A stretch of DNA of 30,419 nt from Bacillota bacterium (GTDB taxonomy: Bacteria; Bacillota; Clostridia; Saccharofermentanales; Fastidiosipilaceae): contig JAEWGG010000022.1 in the NCBI GenBank assembly GCA_023388435.1, positions 1-30,419 on the forward strand, read 5' to 3'. Numbering within the stretch: position 1 is the stretch's first letter; every line of letters starts with the position of its first letter. Under the pieces are notes generated by a model that did not search any database, was not told the DNA's origin, and saw only the letters and a list, made by a program, of their open reading frames with translations. Of the stretch, positions 6,896-14,812 are shown in pieces. A program made the position numbers and the translations under genes.

Positions 6896-7960
6896 ATGCC
6901 AAAAATCAATGATATTACGCGCGAAAGCTGGATCCTCGGCGCCTTCCCCGAGTGGGGCACCTGGGTCAATGAGGAAATCGACAACACGGTCGTCGATAAG
7001 GGCAGCTTCGCCATGTGGTGGCTGGGCTGCGTCGGCATGTGGTACAAGACGGAGAATCAGACCAACATCGCCATTGACCTCTGGTTTGGCAACGGCAAGC
7101 GCACCCAGAAGGTGGCCGACATGCTGCCCTATCACCAGATGCGCAATATGATGGGTGTGAAGAAGCTGCAGCCGAACCTGCGCGCCTACCCCATCGTCTT
7201 CGATCCCTTCGCGGTGACCCAGTGTGACGCGGTGCTCTCGACCCACTACCACAACGACCATATTGACCCCTTCTTCGCGGCCGCCGTCCTCAAGAACTGT
7301 GCCGATGACGTCCCCTTCATTGGCCCCAAGGAAAGCGTCAAGAAGTGGCTGTCCTACGGGGTGCCTGAGGAGCGCTGCCGAGTGGTCAAACCGGGCGATG
7401 TCATCACCATCAAGGACACGGAAATTCACGTCCTCGACTCCTATGACCGCACCTGTCTGGTGACCACAGAGGTCGGCGAGGACCTGGAAGGCGTCTGCCC
7501 CACCAATATGGACGAGAAGGCTGTCAACTACCTCTTTAAGTTCCCGAACTGTACGGTCTACCACAGCGGCGACTCCCACTACAGCATCCGCTACGCCGAG
7601 ATTGGCAAGAAGTACGACATCGACATCGCCTTCGGTTCCTATGGTGAAAATCCTCCGGGCTGCCAGGATAAGATGACCTCCATCGACATCCTGCGTATGG
7701 CTGAGGCCCTGCGCTGTAAGGTTGTCATCCCCGTCCACTACGACGTCTGGACGAACTTCAAGGCCGATCCGAAGGAGATCAAGCTGCTCTACGACTTCAA
7801 GAAGGACGCCCTGCAATACCAGTTCCACCCCTTCATCTGGGATGTCGGCGGACAGTATGTCTGGCCGCGGGACAAGGACCTGCGTGAGTACCACTACCGC
7901 CGTGGCTTTGAGGACTGCTTCTGCGAGAAGCCGAACGTCCCCTTCACCTCCATCCTCTAA
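6896..7960 (+). CDS. ulaG: L-ascorbate-6-phosphate lactonase
   Basis: A 354-residue metallo-beta-lactamase-fold hydrolase, exactly the length of E. coli UlaG. It opens the lactone ring of L-ascorbate 6-phosphate to give 3-keto-L-gulonate 6-phosphate. The metal-binding HxHxDH motif is H117-x-H119-x-D121-H122 within THYHNDHID. Further metal-site segments are YHSGDSHYS and VIPVHYDVW. The start is preceded by AGAAAGGA. It is the cytoplasmic enzyme that directly follows uptake by UlaABC, which fixes the substrate of this cluster as ascorbate rather than another pentose or hexose. Confidence 0.95.
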   Translation: MPKINDITRESWILGAFPEWGTWVNEEIDNTVVDKGSFAMWWLGCVGMWYKTENQTNIAIDLWFGNGKRTQKVADMLPYHQMRNMMGVKKLQPNLRAYPIVFDPFAVTQCDAVLSTHYHNDHIDPFFAAAVLKNCADDVPFIGPKESVKKWLSYGVPEERCRVVKPGDVITIKDTEIHVLDSYDRTCLVTTEVGEDLEGVCPTNMDEKAVNYLFKFPNCTVYHSGDSHYSIRYAEIGKKYDIDIAFGSYGENPPGCQDKMTSIDILRMAEALRCKVVIPVHYDVWTNFKADPKEIKLLYDFKKDALQYQFHPFIWDVGGQYVWPRDKDLREYHYRRGFEDCFCEKPNVPFTSIL

Positions 7961-7971
7961 TCTCTCAGTTT

Positions 7972-7990
7972 GGAGCGCCTCAGGCGCTCC
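7972..7990 (+). other. Intercistronic hairpin between ulaG and ptsI
   Basis: GGAGCGCC (7972-7979) and GGCGCTCC (7983-7990) form a perfect 8-bp stem with a TCA triloop, 12 nt after the ulaG stop. No T-tract follows. It may mark the 3' end of a processed ascorbate transcript and separate it from ptsI. Confidence 0.55.
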
Positions 7991-8058
7991 TCCCGTGCGG
8001 AGGGCCAGTGTCGCAGCAGCTGCCACCGGCCGCTCCGCCCTATTCAGGAGCAGGACCC

Positions 8059-9747
8059 ATGCAGGAATTACGTGTCACTAAGGTATTCTCCCGGGGGGTG
8101 GCCATCGGGCCTATCTTCCGAGTGGAGGAAGCAGAGCTCAAGGCCTGCCACTACCGCGTTGAAACAGCTGAGGCCCAGGACCAGGAACTCTGCCGCTTCG
8201 CCCAGGCTAGGGAACTTGTCCAGACCCGTCTGGCGGGACTCGCTGAGGACAATCCCATTTTTGCCGGACACCTGGCCATCGTCTCGGACTTCACCCTGGA
8301 AGCTGGCGTCAAGGGCCGCGTCCAGGAGGGACAAAACGCAGAGGAGGCCCTGGAGGCCACGGTGGCGGAGTTTGCGGCCATGTTCGAGGCCATGGATGAC
8401 GCCTACATGCAGGAGCGGGCGGCCGACATCAGAGATGTGGGTGAGCAGCTTCTGGCGGCCCTCCAGAACCGCAGCTCGGACAAGTTTGAAGGCCTGAACC
8501 AAGCTTCAATCATTGTCGCCAGGGACCTCTTCCCCTCCGACACAGCGCGTCTAGACCTGACAAAGGTCCTGGGCTTCATCACGGAGGAGGGCGGCGTGAC
8601 CTCCCATGTAAGCATCATGGCCAAGAGCCTGGGCATCCCCTCATTAGTCGGCGCCAAGGGAATACTGGAGGCTACGGCAGAGGCCCAGGACCTGGCCTTT
8701 GACGCCGAGACCGGGGAGATCTACATCAGCCCCGATGCGGCCGTTAAGGAAAAACTGCAGCAGCGCCAGGCGGAACTGGATGCCGAAATGCGCCGCCAGC
8801 AGGAGCAGGCCGGACTGGAAGTCATCACCCGGGATGGGCGCAAGCTCAAGGTCTATGCCAACGTCGGTACGCTCGAGGATATTCGCAAGGCCAGGGAACT
8901 CTCCTGCGACGGAGTGGGACTCTTCCGCACGGAATTCCTGTACATGGAAAATGACCACTTCCCCACGGAGGAGGAACAGTACGCCGTATACAAGGCGGCT
9001 GCGGAGCTGCTGCCTGACGGTGAGATTATCATCCGCACCCTCGACATCGGTGGGGACAAGTGTCTGAGCTATTTCCAGATGGACGCCGAGGAGAACCCCT
9101 TCCTGGGCTTCCGCGCCATCCGTCTCTGTCTGCAGCGCCAGGAAATCCTGCGCACCCAGTTCCGCGCCATACTCCGAGCTGGAGTCTATGGTAAGTTGCG
9201 CATTATGCTGCCCATGCTGATCTCGCTGGAGGAGGCGGACAAGGCCCGCCGCCTCTTTGAGGACTGCCAGCAGGAGCTGAAGAACGAAGGTCTGGACTTC
9301 GCCCAGGATATCCCCTTCGGCATGATGATGGAGACACCGGCCTCGGTACTGATGGCCAGAGACTTCGCCCAGATCATGGACTTTTTCAGTATCGGTACTA
9401 ACGACCTGACCCAGTACGTCCTGGCCGTGGACCGCGGCAACAAGGAGGTCAAGGACCTCTATAATCCCTACAATCCAGCCGTACTCCGCGCCATCGCCCA
9501 GATCATTGAGGCGGGCCACGAGGCGGGAATTGAAGTGGGGATGTGCGGGGAGTTCGCCTCTGATCCCAAGGCGGCCAAGGTCCTCCTGGGTCTGGGCCTG
9601 GACGAGTTCTCCATGTCCGCCCCCTCCACCGCCCGCGTCAAGGAGCTCCTGCGTGAATCCAGCTACGCGGACTGCCAGAGCCGGGCCAGGGAACTGCTCA
9701 AGCTGGGCCGCACAGGAGAGATTGAATCCGCCCTGAAGAATTTCTAA
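8059..9747 (+). CDS. ptsI: PTS Enzyme I (phosphoenolpyruvate-protein phosphotransferase)
   Basis: A 562-residue EI, which autophosphorylates from PEP and donates phosphate to HPr. The phosphorylated histidine is His183 in GGVTSHVSIMAKSLGIPS (E. coli His189 region). The PEP-binding half shows GVGLFRTEFLYM, LDIGGDK, FFSIGTNDLTQY and the catalytic cysteine Cys496 in GMCGEFASDP. A GTG at 8008 would add 17 residues, but the ATG at 8059 has AGGAG 9 nt upstream and begins where EI proteins normally do (MQELRVTKVFSRGVAIGP). It follows ulaG by 98 nt and precedes ptsH by 169 nt. The order ptsI-ptsH is the reverse of the common ptsHI. Confidence 0.95.
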   Translation: MQELRVTKVFSRGVAIGPIFRVEEAELKACHYRVETAEAQDQELCRFAQARELVQTRLAGLAEDNPIFAGHLAIVSDFTLEAGVKGRVQEGQNAEEALEATVAEFAAMFEAMDDAYMQERAADIRDVGEQLLAALQNRSSDKFEGLNQASIIVARDLFPSDTARLDLTKVLGFITEEGGVTSHVSIMAKSLGIPSLVGAKGILEATAEAQDLAFDAETGEIYISPDAAVKEKLQQRQAELDAEMRRQQEQAGLEVITRDGRKLKVYANVGTLEDIRKARELSCDGVGLFRTEFLYMENDHFPTEEEQYAVYKAAAELLPDGEIIIRTLDIGGDKCLSYFQMDAEENPFLGFRAIRLCLQRQEILRTQFRAILRAGVYGKLRIMLPMLISLEEADKARRLFEDCQQELKNEGLDFAQDIPFGMMMETPASVLMARDFAQIMDFFSIGTNDLTQYVLAVDRGNKEVKDLYNPYNPAVLRAIAQIIEAGHEAGIEVGMCGEFASDPKAAKVLLGLGLDEFSMSAPSTARVKELLRESSYADCQSRARELLKLGRTGEIESALKNF

Positions 9748-9782
9748 TACAGCCAGCGGGCTGAGTGGGAGCACAGGGAGCG

Positions 9783-9811
9783 TACGGGGCTGGCAGACAG
9801 TCCTGTATAAT
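9783..9811 (+). promoter_or_regulatory. Possible promoter of ptsH
   Basis: A perfect TATAAT lies at 9806-9811 in the 169-nt gap before ptsH. The hexamer 17 bp upstream (9783-9788, TACGGG) is a poor -35 match. The site may give ptsH extra transcription independent of ptsI. Confidence 0.35.
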
Positions 9812-9916
9812 AGGGGAACACAATCTGCTCACAAGCCCATATCGGGGGCACAATAAAAGGGTCCAGGGCGGTTTTCAGCAAGCGCCGAAGCCGGGCCCAA
9901 ACTCAAGGAGGAAGCC

Positions 9917-10192
9917 ATGTTAAGTGAAAAAGTACTGGTGAGAAACAAGACGGGTCTGCACCTGCGTCCAGCCTCGGAGCTGAGCGCCATCTGCAGCCAG
10001 TGCCGCTGTGAAATTACCATTGTCTGCCCCAAGGGCAACATCAATCCCAAGTCCATCCTCATGCTGATGGGCGCTGGGATCAAGGCCGGGACGGAGATTG
10101 AGGTTATCTGTGATGGCGAGGATGAGGCTGAGGCTCTGAAGAAGATTACTGAGGCCATCCGTGGCGGCTTCGGTGAGGAACTGGTAGTCTGA
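9917..10192 (+). CDS. ptsH: Phosphocarrier protein HPr
   Basis: A 91-residue HPr. His15 in NKTGLHLRPAS receives phosphate from EI. Ser46 in NPKSILMLM is the site used by HPr kinase in Bacillota to form the CcpA corepressor, so catabolite-repression signalling is possible. The start has AAGGAGG 6 nt upstream. Unusual for HPr is a cysteine cluster after the first helix: C26, C29, C31 and C37. A strong terminator follows 30 nt after the stop. With ptsI and ulaCAB it completes a phosphorelay in one stretch of DNA. Confidence 0.94.
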   Translation: MLSEKVLVRNKTGLHLRPASELSAICSQCRCEITIVCPKGNINPKSILMLMGAGIKAGTEIEVICDGEDEAEALKKITEAIRGGFGEELVV

Positions 10193-10222
10193 GTCCCTGA
10201 GCCATAGAGCTAAGAAAAGTAT

Positions 10223-10270
10223 AGTCCCCCAGCTGGGGCCAGTTCTGGCCCCGCCTGGGGGACTTGGTTT
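10223..10270. terminator. Bidirectional terminator between ptsH and the amylase gene
   Basis: AGTCCCCCAG (10223-10232) pairs with CTGGGGGACT (10255-10264). GGGGCCA and TGGCCCC pair inside. On the plus strand TTGGTTT follows; on the minus strand ATACTTTTCTT follows. The convergent genes on both sides support use in both directions. Confidence 0.8.
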
Positions 10271-10303
10271 AGAGAGCTCAGATCGTAGATGCCCCTCGGG
10301 AAG

Positions 10304-11803
10304 TCAGCGAGTCTGGTCCTCCACTGGCTCAGGCTCCGGCATCAAGTCCTCCAGATCCAGGCCCCGCTCCGCCCAGCAGGAGACCGAGGCCGGCGAGACG
10401 GGGAAGCAGCCCCGCCCCTCTCCGTCCAACTCTATTTCCGCCCCGTTGTTGGCGAGATAATCCACATATACTTTTCCCGCCTCCTCTGGACCGAGACAGA
10501 GCTCCAGCTGATTCTCCTGGGCGTTGGAGACCAGGGTCAGAAGCTTATGCGGGTGCTCCTCATCGCCACGGCGCAGCCAGGCGATGCAGTTGGGGTCGAA
10601 GAAATGATCCTCCTGAACACCGTAGGCGAGGGCCTTGCGGACTTGCAGCAGGCGATCTATGTCCTGCTTGATGGCATTCTCTCTCCCCTCCTCATTCAGA
10701 CCATAGTAGTCGCCAGCAAAGACACAGGGGTAACCGTCCTGACGCAGGAGGATGAGGGCATAGGCCCGCTCCTTGAAAGCTGGATCCACCCAGGAGGCCA
10801 GAGACTGGTCCGGCTGGCTGTCGTGGTTGTCGACAAAGGTCACTGCGGCAAAGGGGTTCGCCTGGTTCAAGCTTCCGTCAAAAATCTTGCGTAGGTCATA
10901 GTCTGCCCCCGCCTGGGCCGCATGGAAGAGATTAAAGTGCAGGGCCACATCAAAGATATCCGAACGCCGTCCCGAGTCCTCCAAATAGGCCTCCATACGT
11001 CCCAGATCCCCGTTCCAGAACTCACCAAAAATATAGAAGTCCGGGCCAAATTTCTCGCGGCAGTGCGCGCAGAAGGCCTCGATGAAGTCCGGGCTGATAT
11101 GCTTGATCGCGTCCAGACGAAAACCATCGACCCCCGTCTCTCCAACAAACCACTCAGCCCAGCGAAAGAGTTCTTCCCGCACCTCCGGGTGGCTGTGGTC
11201 AATGTCCGCAAACATCAGGTAGTCGAAGTTGCCCTTCTCCTCCGAAACACCCTCGGCCCAGTACTTGTTTTCCCCAACGATGCGAAAGATGCCCCCCTCG
11301 GCAGAGCGCTCATCGTAGTCCACCCCTGTAAAGTGGTACCAGTGCCACTGGAAGTCCGAATATTTTCCCCCACGTCCAGGGAAGGTGAAGCCCGTCCAGC
11401 CCTCAATCTCTCGTTCTTCTCCAATGTCCTCCAGACGGTTCTCCGGATTCACGGGCACGGCTCGAAAAAGTTCCTTCTCATCCGCCCCGGCCTTGTGGTT
11501 CAGCACCACATCAGCGTAAACCAGTATTCCTGCGGCGTGCAGGGCCTCAATGCAGGCCAGGAGTTCCTCTTTTGTCCCGTACTTCGTGCCAAGTCCGCCC
11601 TTCTGCTCAAATTCCCCCAGGTCGTAGAGGTCATAGATACCATAGCCCACATCATTCTGGCCCATGGCCTTGCAAACGGGCGGCAGCCAGACCGCATTAA
11701 CCCCGCGTCTGGCGAGGCGGGGGGCCTCCTGGGCGAGGCGGCGATAGTAGCCCTCCCCTCTACTGTTCCACTCAAAGGCCTGCAACATCACAAAATTTTC
11801 CAT
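10304..11803 (-). CDS. Cytoplasmic GH13 alpha-amylase
   Basis: A 499-residue glycoside hydrolase family 13 enzyme without signal peptide, of the size and style of cytoplasmic AmyA/AmyS proteins (GH13 subfamily 5). It cleaves alpha-1,4 bonds of intracellular glycogen or imported maltodextrins. Conserved regions are DVVLNH (98-103), GFRLDAIKH (227-235, nucleophile Asp231), IFGEFW (258-263, acid/base Glu261) and FVDNHDSQ (323-330, Asp328). The GAGGG of GTGAGGGACC supplies the ribosome binding site. It stands alone: a bidirectional terminator follows, and the upstream Ltp gene has its own terminator. Exact product specificity is not visible. Confidence 0.92.
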   Translation of the reverse strand: MENFVMLQAFEWNSRGEGYYRRLAQEAPRLARRGVNAVWLPPVCKAMGQNDVGYGIYDLYDLGEFEQKGGLGTKYGTKEELLACIEALHAAGILVYADVVLNHKAGADEKELFRAVPVNPENRLEDIGEEREIEGWTGFTFPGRGGKYSDFQWHWYHFTGVDYDERSAEGGIFRIVGENKYWAEGVSEEKGNFDYLMFADIDHSHPEVREELFRWAEWFVGETGVDGFRLDAIKHISPDFIEAFCAHCREKFGPDFYIFGEFWNGDLGRMEAYLEDSGRRSDIFDVALHFNLFHAAQAGADYDLRKIFDGSLNQANPFAAVTFVDNHDSQPDQSLASWVDPAFKERAYALILLRQDGYPCVFAGDYYGLNEEGRENAIKQDIDRLLQVRKALAYGVQEDHFFDPNCIAWLRRGDEEHPHKLLTLVSNAQENQLELCLGPEEAGKVYVDYLANNGAEIELDGEGRGCFPVSPASVSCWAERGLDLEDLMPEPEPVEDQTR

Positions 11804-11907
11804 GGTCCCTCACTGCTTCATGCTCTGGCCGCCCCCCCAGGCACGCCTATATTGACTGATCCTCAGTCCTAAATCCTAGCACAAAAGTCGGATCTGCCCC
11901 AAGAATA

Positions 11908-11938
11908 AGGAGGTCAGCCCCTTAGGGACTGACCTCCT
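11908..11938 (-). terminator. Terminator after the Ltp lipoprotein gene
   Basis: AGGAGGTCAG (11908-11917) pairs perfectly with CTGACCTCCT (11929-11938), with CCC/GGG inside the loop. On the minus strand TTATTCTT follows. It lies 44 nt beyond the stop of the leftward lipoprotein gene. Confidence 0.7.
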
Positions 11939-11981
11939 CTAAGACCCGTACTAAGTCCAGACCCGGGCTGCAAGGCCCAGC

Positions 11982-12500
11982 TTATTTCGTGGCCTCAGTC
12001 GTCGTAGCCGCAGTCGTGGACTCCTCTGACGTGGGTTCAGAGCTCGTCGCCTCCTCAGCATCCCTGGCCTCAAACTTCGCCTTCAGCGTCTCGACCGCAT
12101 AGCTCACCTCTTCGGGCTTAAAGAGGTCCTTCTCCGCCAGGTCCTTTGTAATCTGCTCATAGCTGGCCTTCGCATCTTCCTTATAGCGCAAGGCCTTGCG
12201 ATAGGCGGTCTCCTTCCAGTCCACCTGTACATTGCTCACCGCATACTCCGCTTCGGCCTCTGAGAGATTGCCCATGGTCGGGGACTTCAGCTTCTGCAAG
12301 AGCTTGTCCTTCGAATAGGGAATGCTGCGCAGGTAGCGCTCAGCTAGGGCCAGAGCCTTCTGCTTCGCCGTGTCGCTCAACTGGGCCACCTCATTGGCCA
12401 CCTTCTTGACCTGCTCCCCCTGCTGGCTGTTACAAGCCGCAAAGGCCAGGCTCAGAGAAAGGGCCAGGGCCGAAACTGTCACGCGCATAAGTTTTTTCAT
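11982..12500 (-). CDS. Ltp-family surface lipoprotein
   Basis: A 172-residue lipoprotein precursor. The signal peptide (MKKLMRV then a hydrophobic run) ends in the lipobox FAAC, with Cys23 as lipidated residue. Two repeats of the Lipoprotein_Ltp domain follow (about 48-95 and 99-143), each with a helix, an aromatic-Ser turn and the ending YAV. The last 30 residues are a Ser/Thr/Glu-rich tail. The family is named from the superinfection-exclusion lipoprotein of Streptococcus phage TP-J34, which blocks DNA injection of related phages. Many chromosomal members have no tested role. An in-frame ATG 12 nt upstream exists, but GGAGG with 6-nt spacing selects 12500. It is a single-gene unit with its own promoter and terminator. 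Confidence 0.82.
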   Translation of the reverse strand: MKKLMRVTVSALALSLSLAFAACNSQQGEQVKKVANEVAQLSDTAKQKALALAERYLRSIPYSKDKLLQKLKSPTMGNLSEAEAEYAVSNVQVDWKETAYRKALRYKEDAKASYEQITKDLAEKDLFKPEEVSYAVETLKAKFEARDAEEATSSEPTSEESTTAATTTEATK

Positions 12501-12526
12501 ATATACCTCCATCTACACAGTCCAGC

Positions 12527-12555
12527 ATGATAACAAAGCTCCTATACCGCTTCAA
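12527..12555 (-). promoter_or_regulatory. Promoter of the Ltp lipoprotein gene
   Basis: Reading leftward, TTGAAG (12555-12550), a 17-bp spacer and TATCAT (12532-12527) form a sigma-A-type promoter 27 nt before the start codon. Confidence 0.65.
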
Positions 12556-12641
12556 GTTATTTGAGCAGTTCTGTGATAATTTTTTTCATATTTTGCGTAA
12601 ATCTTTCTGGCCTTTCTCCCTGTTCTGGATTCTCTACAGCG

Positions 12642-13889
12642 CTAGACCTTGTCCATCAGATAGCCACTCTCCAGGTTGATATCCAGAGGAATACCGGGAT
12701 ACTCAGCCCTCCAAGTCTGTCGCAGCTGGGCGGCCAGGTCCTGGGACTCCATCTTCCAGTCCTCGGGCAGGCGGAGGTCAAAGGAGACGCGATAGGCGGC
12801 CGCATCCGGCCCCTGGTCACCCGCCCCTTCATCGGCCAGGGCCACGATATCATGGGCCTCCAGACGCCCATCTATGGCCAGAAGACTGGATTGTATCAGC
12901 TCCTTCATAGCACGAAAATCCACTTCTGGGACTAATAGGACGGGGTTGACGTGGACTGTCAGCTGGACGCCGCAGCGCTGGGCGACCTCCTCTTCCACCT
13001 CATTGGCAATATGGTGGGCCTGCATGAGGCTCAGGCGTGCGGGGACACAGATATCCAGAGTTCCGAAGCAGTTCAGAGGACCATAGTCATGGAGGATGAG
13101 GTCATCCATACTCATCACGCCTGGCACGGCCTCCACAATGCCTCTTATCTCCTCCAGCAAGTCGGTGGAGGGCCGGGTCCCCATCACTTTATTGAAGCTG
13201 TCGCCCAGGATCTCCCAGGCCGATTTAAGGACGATTGCGGAGACGAGGATGCCGACATAGGCGTTGACATTCCAACTGAGCCGGGGCTGAATGAGGGCCG
13301 AAATGAGGATGGCCACACTGAGCAGTATGTCCCCCAGATAGTCCCGGGCGCTTACGAGGAGCAAAAGGGAGTCCAGACGCTTCCCCATCAGCTTGTAATA
13401 GGCGTAAAGACCTAATTTAAAAAGGAGGACCAGGAGGAGAAACACATAGTAGGCCGGACTCGAGCTTGCTTCGGGCCGCTGGCCTATACCCAGTATGGAT
13501 TCGTAGAGTATTCGTCCCCCCATGGCCAGTACGAGGAAGCCCAAGACGAGGGAAGCGATGTACTCCAGTCGGGCGTGGCCGTAGGGGTGTTCCCTGTCGG
13601 CTGGCTTACGCGCCAGATAGAAACTGGCCAGGGCTATGAGCTGGGCCAGGGTGTCTGAGAGGTTGTTTCCCGCATCGGCAAGCAGGGCCACGTTCTGGCT
13701 GACAAGGCCCACGAGAAACTTGCCCAGGGCCAGGAGGGCGTTGCCCAAGATGCCAAGGGCGATGGTAAAGCTCGCATAGGTCGAGCGCCGCTGCTGATCA
13801 CACGCATCCGCGTCCTGAGGCAGGGGATGGCGGAGGCAGTATCGAAAGCTGATACCTTGCTGGACCTTCATCTCTGGAGGACACATCAT
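12642..13889 (-). CDS. Cation diffusion facilitator (CDF) transporter, probable manganese type
   Basis: A 415-residue inner-membrane CDF antiporter with about six helices and a longer than usual cytoplasmic C-terminal part (from about 215, with a second ferredoxin-like segment after 330). The metal site in TM2 is N75-x3-D79 (ADAGNNLSD) and in TM5 D183-x3-D187 (ARDYLGD). Zinc-type CDFs have His at one or both first positions. The Asn-Asp/Asp-Asp set resembles the MntE-like manganese exporters, so Mn(II) efflux is inferred. The start at 13889 or at the adjacent ATG (13886) is served by AAGGAG; the second fits spacing better. It follows the rpsD terminator, so it is probably transcribed separately. 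Confidence 0.88.
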   Translation of the reverse strand: MMCPPEMKVQQGISFRYCLRHPLPQDADACDQQRRSTYASFTIALGILGNALLALGKFLVGLVSQNVALLADAGNNLSDTLAQLIALASFYLARKPADREHPYGHARLEYIASLVLGFLVLAMGGRILYESILGIGQRPEASSSPAYYVFLLLVLLFKLGLYAYYKLMGKRLDSLLLLVSARDYLGDILLSVAILISALIQPRLSWNVNAYVGILVSAIVLKSAWEILGDSFNKVMGTRPSTDLLEEIRGIVEAVPGVMSMDDLILHDYGPLNCFGTLDICVPARLSLMQAHHIANEVEEEVAQRCGVQLTVHVNPVLLVPEVDFRAMKELIQSSLLAIDGRLEAHDIVALADEGAGDQGPDAAAYRVSFDLRLPEDWKMESQDLAAQLRQTWRAEYPGIPLDINLESGYLMDKV

Positions 13890-13930
13890 GGGCTCCTTCC
13901 TGGGGCGCAGACTGCTGCAAATAAATGAAA

Positions 13931-13979
13931 GAAGAGGGTGACACCGCCCCAGACTTCCTCCGGGCGGACCATCCTCTTC
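13931..13979 (-). terminator. Terminator after rpsD
   Basis: GAAGAGG (13931-13937) pairs with CCTCTTC (13973-13979), and inside it CCGCCC (13944-13949) with GGGCGG (13962-13967). On the minus strand TTTCATTTATTT follows. It lies 39 nt beyond the rpsD stop. Confidence 0.7.
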
Positions 13980-14018
13980 TCTCCACCGCCACGGGGCGGT
14001 ACCTAAACTCCGGATTAA

Positions 14019-14621
14019 TTAGCGCGAGTAGAACTCGACGACCATGGACTCTTCGATATCCGAGTTCAGCTCCTCGCGGTCAGGAACGCGGACATAGGTG
14101 CCCTTCTTCTGCTCCTTGTCCACCTCGACGAAGCTCAGGGTGGTCACGGCGGCCTCCAGAGCGTCATTGACGACGGTCAGCGACTTCGAACCCTCCTTCA
14201 GCTCCACCACCTGACCCGGCTTGACGCTGAAAGAAGGAATGTTCACCTTCTTGCCATCGACCAGGATGTGGCCGTGGGTGACCAGCTGGCGGGCCGCACG
14301 ACGGGTACGGGCGAAATTCATACGGTAGACAATGTTGTCCAGGCGGGATTCAAGCAGTACCAGGAAATTGTAACCCGTGACGCCGGCCATCTTACCAGCA
14401 CGGATATAGGTGTTGTAGAACTGCTTCTCATTGAGACCATACATCAGACGGATGCGCTGCTTCTCACGGAGCTGCTGACCGTATTCCGACATCTTCGCCC
14501 GGCGGTTGCGGCCATGCTGGCCAGGGGCGTAGTCTCTGCGCTGCAGTTCCCGGCCGGTCTCCAGTACGGAGAAGCTCAGACGGCGGGACTTCTTCCAAAT
14601 AGGTCCAGTGTAACGTGCCAT
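14019..14621 (-). CDS. rpsD: 30S ribosomal protein S4
   Basis: A 200-residue primary rRNA-binding protein of the small subunit, with the usual start MARYTGPIWKKSRR and the S4 RNA-binding domain (about 90-155, LESRLDNIVYRMNFARTRRAARQLVTHGHI). The open frame reaches 42 residues further upstream, but ATG 14621 has GGAGG 8 nt upstream and matches S4 proteins. As in many Bacillota, the gene stands apart from the alpha operon, with its own promoter (14784-14812), a 156-nt leader and its own terminator. Confidence 0.97.
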   Translation of the reverse strand: MARYTGPIWKKSRRLSFSVLETGRELQRRDYAPGQHGRNRRAKMSEYGQQLREKQRIRLMYGLNEKQFYNTYIRAGKMAGVTGYNFLVLLESRLDNIVYRMNFARTRRAARQLVTHGHILVDGKKVNIPSFSVKPGQVVELKEGSKSLTVVNDALEAAVTTLSFVEVDKEQKKGTYVRVPDREELNSDIEESMVVEFYSR

Positions 14622-14777
14622 TGTTTCAATCCTCCTTGTTCTGATCTGCGACAAGCGGGATGGATCACTGCTGAATGTGTGTCCGACCAAGGTGTTTCCG
14701 CCGTGCAGCCGGCCTACTCCACTCCACTCGTGCCGGACGCAGTGCACTCAGGGCTCCATCTGCTGCCATGACACAAC
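14622..14777 (-). promoter_or_regulatory. rpsD leader, possible S4 autoregulatory RNA
   Basis: The predicted transcript has about 156 nt before the rpsD start. It can form a CCGGC/GCCGG hairpin (14709-14736) among others. S4 of Bacillota is known to repress its own synthesis through such leaders. I cannot match a specific consensus by eye. Confidence 0.35.
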
Positions 14778-14783
14778 TTGCGT

Positions 14784-14812
14784 ATTCTACGCTTTTTCAA
14801 CTCATCCGTCAA
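14784..14812 (-). promoter_or_regulatory. Promoter of rpsD
   Basis: Reading leftward, TTGACG (14812-14807), a 17-bp spacer and TAGAAT (14789-14784) form a strong sigma-A-type promoter. The -35 box lies inside the last codons of the upstream murD-type gene. Confidence 0.75.

Noticed and set aside
6812..8026. A 404-codon open frame on the minus strand
   Set aside because: It is antisense to ulaG, has no plausible ribosome binding site and no recognisable domain.
8644..9774. A 376-codon open frame on the minus strand
   Set aside because: It is antisense to ptsI and is explained by its codon bias.
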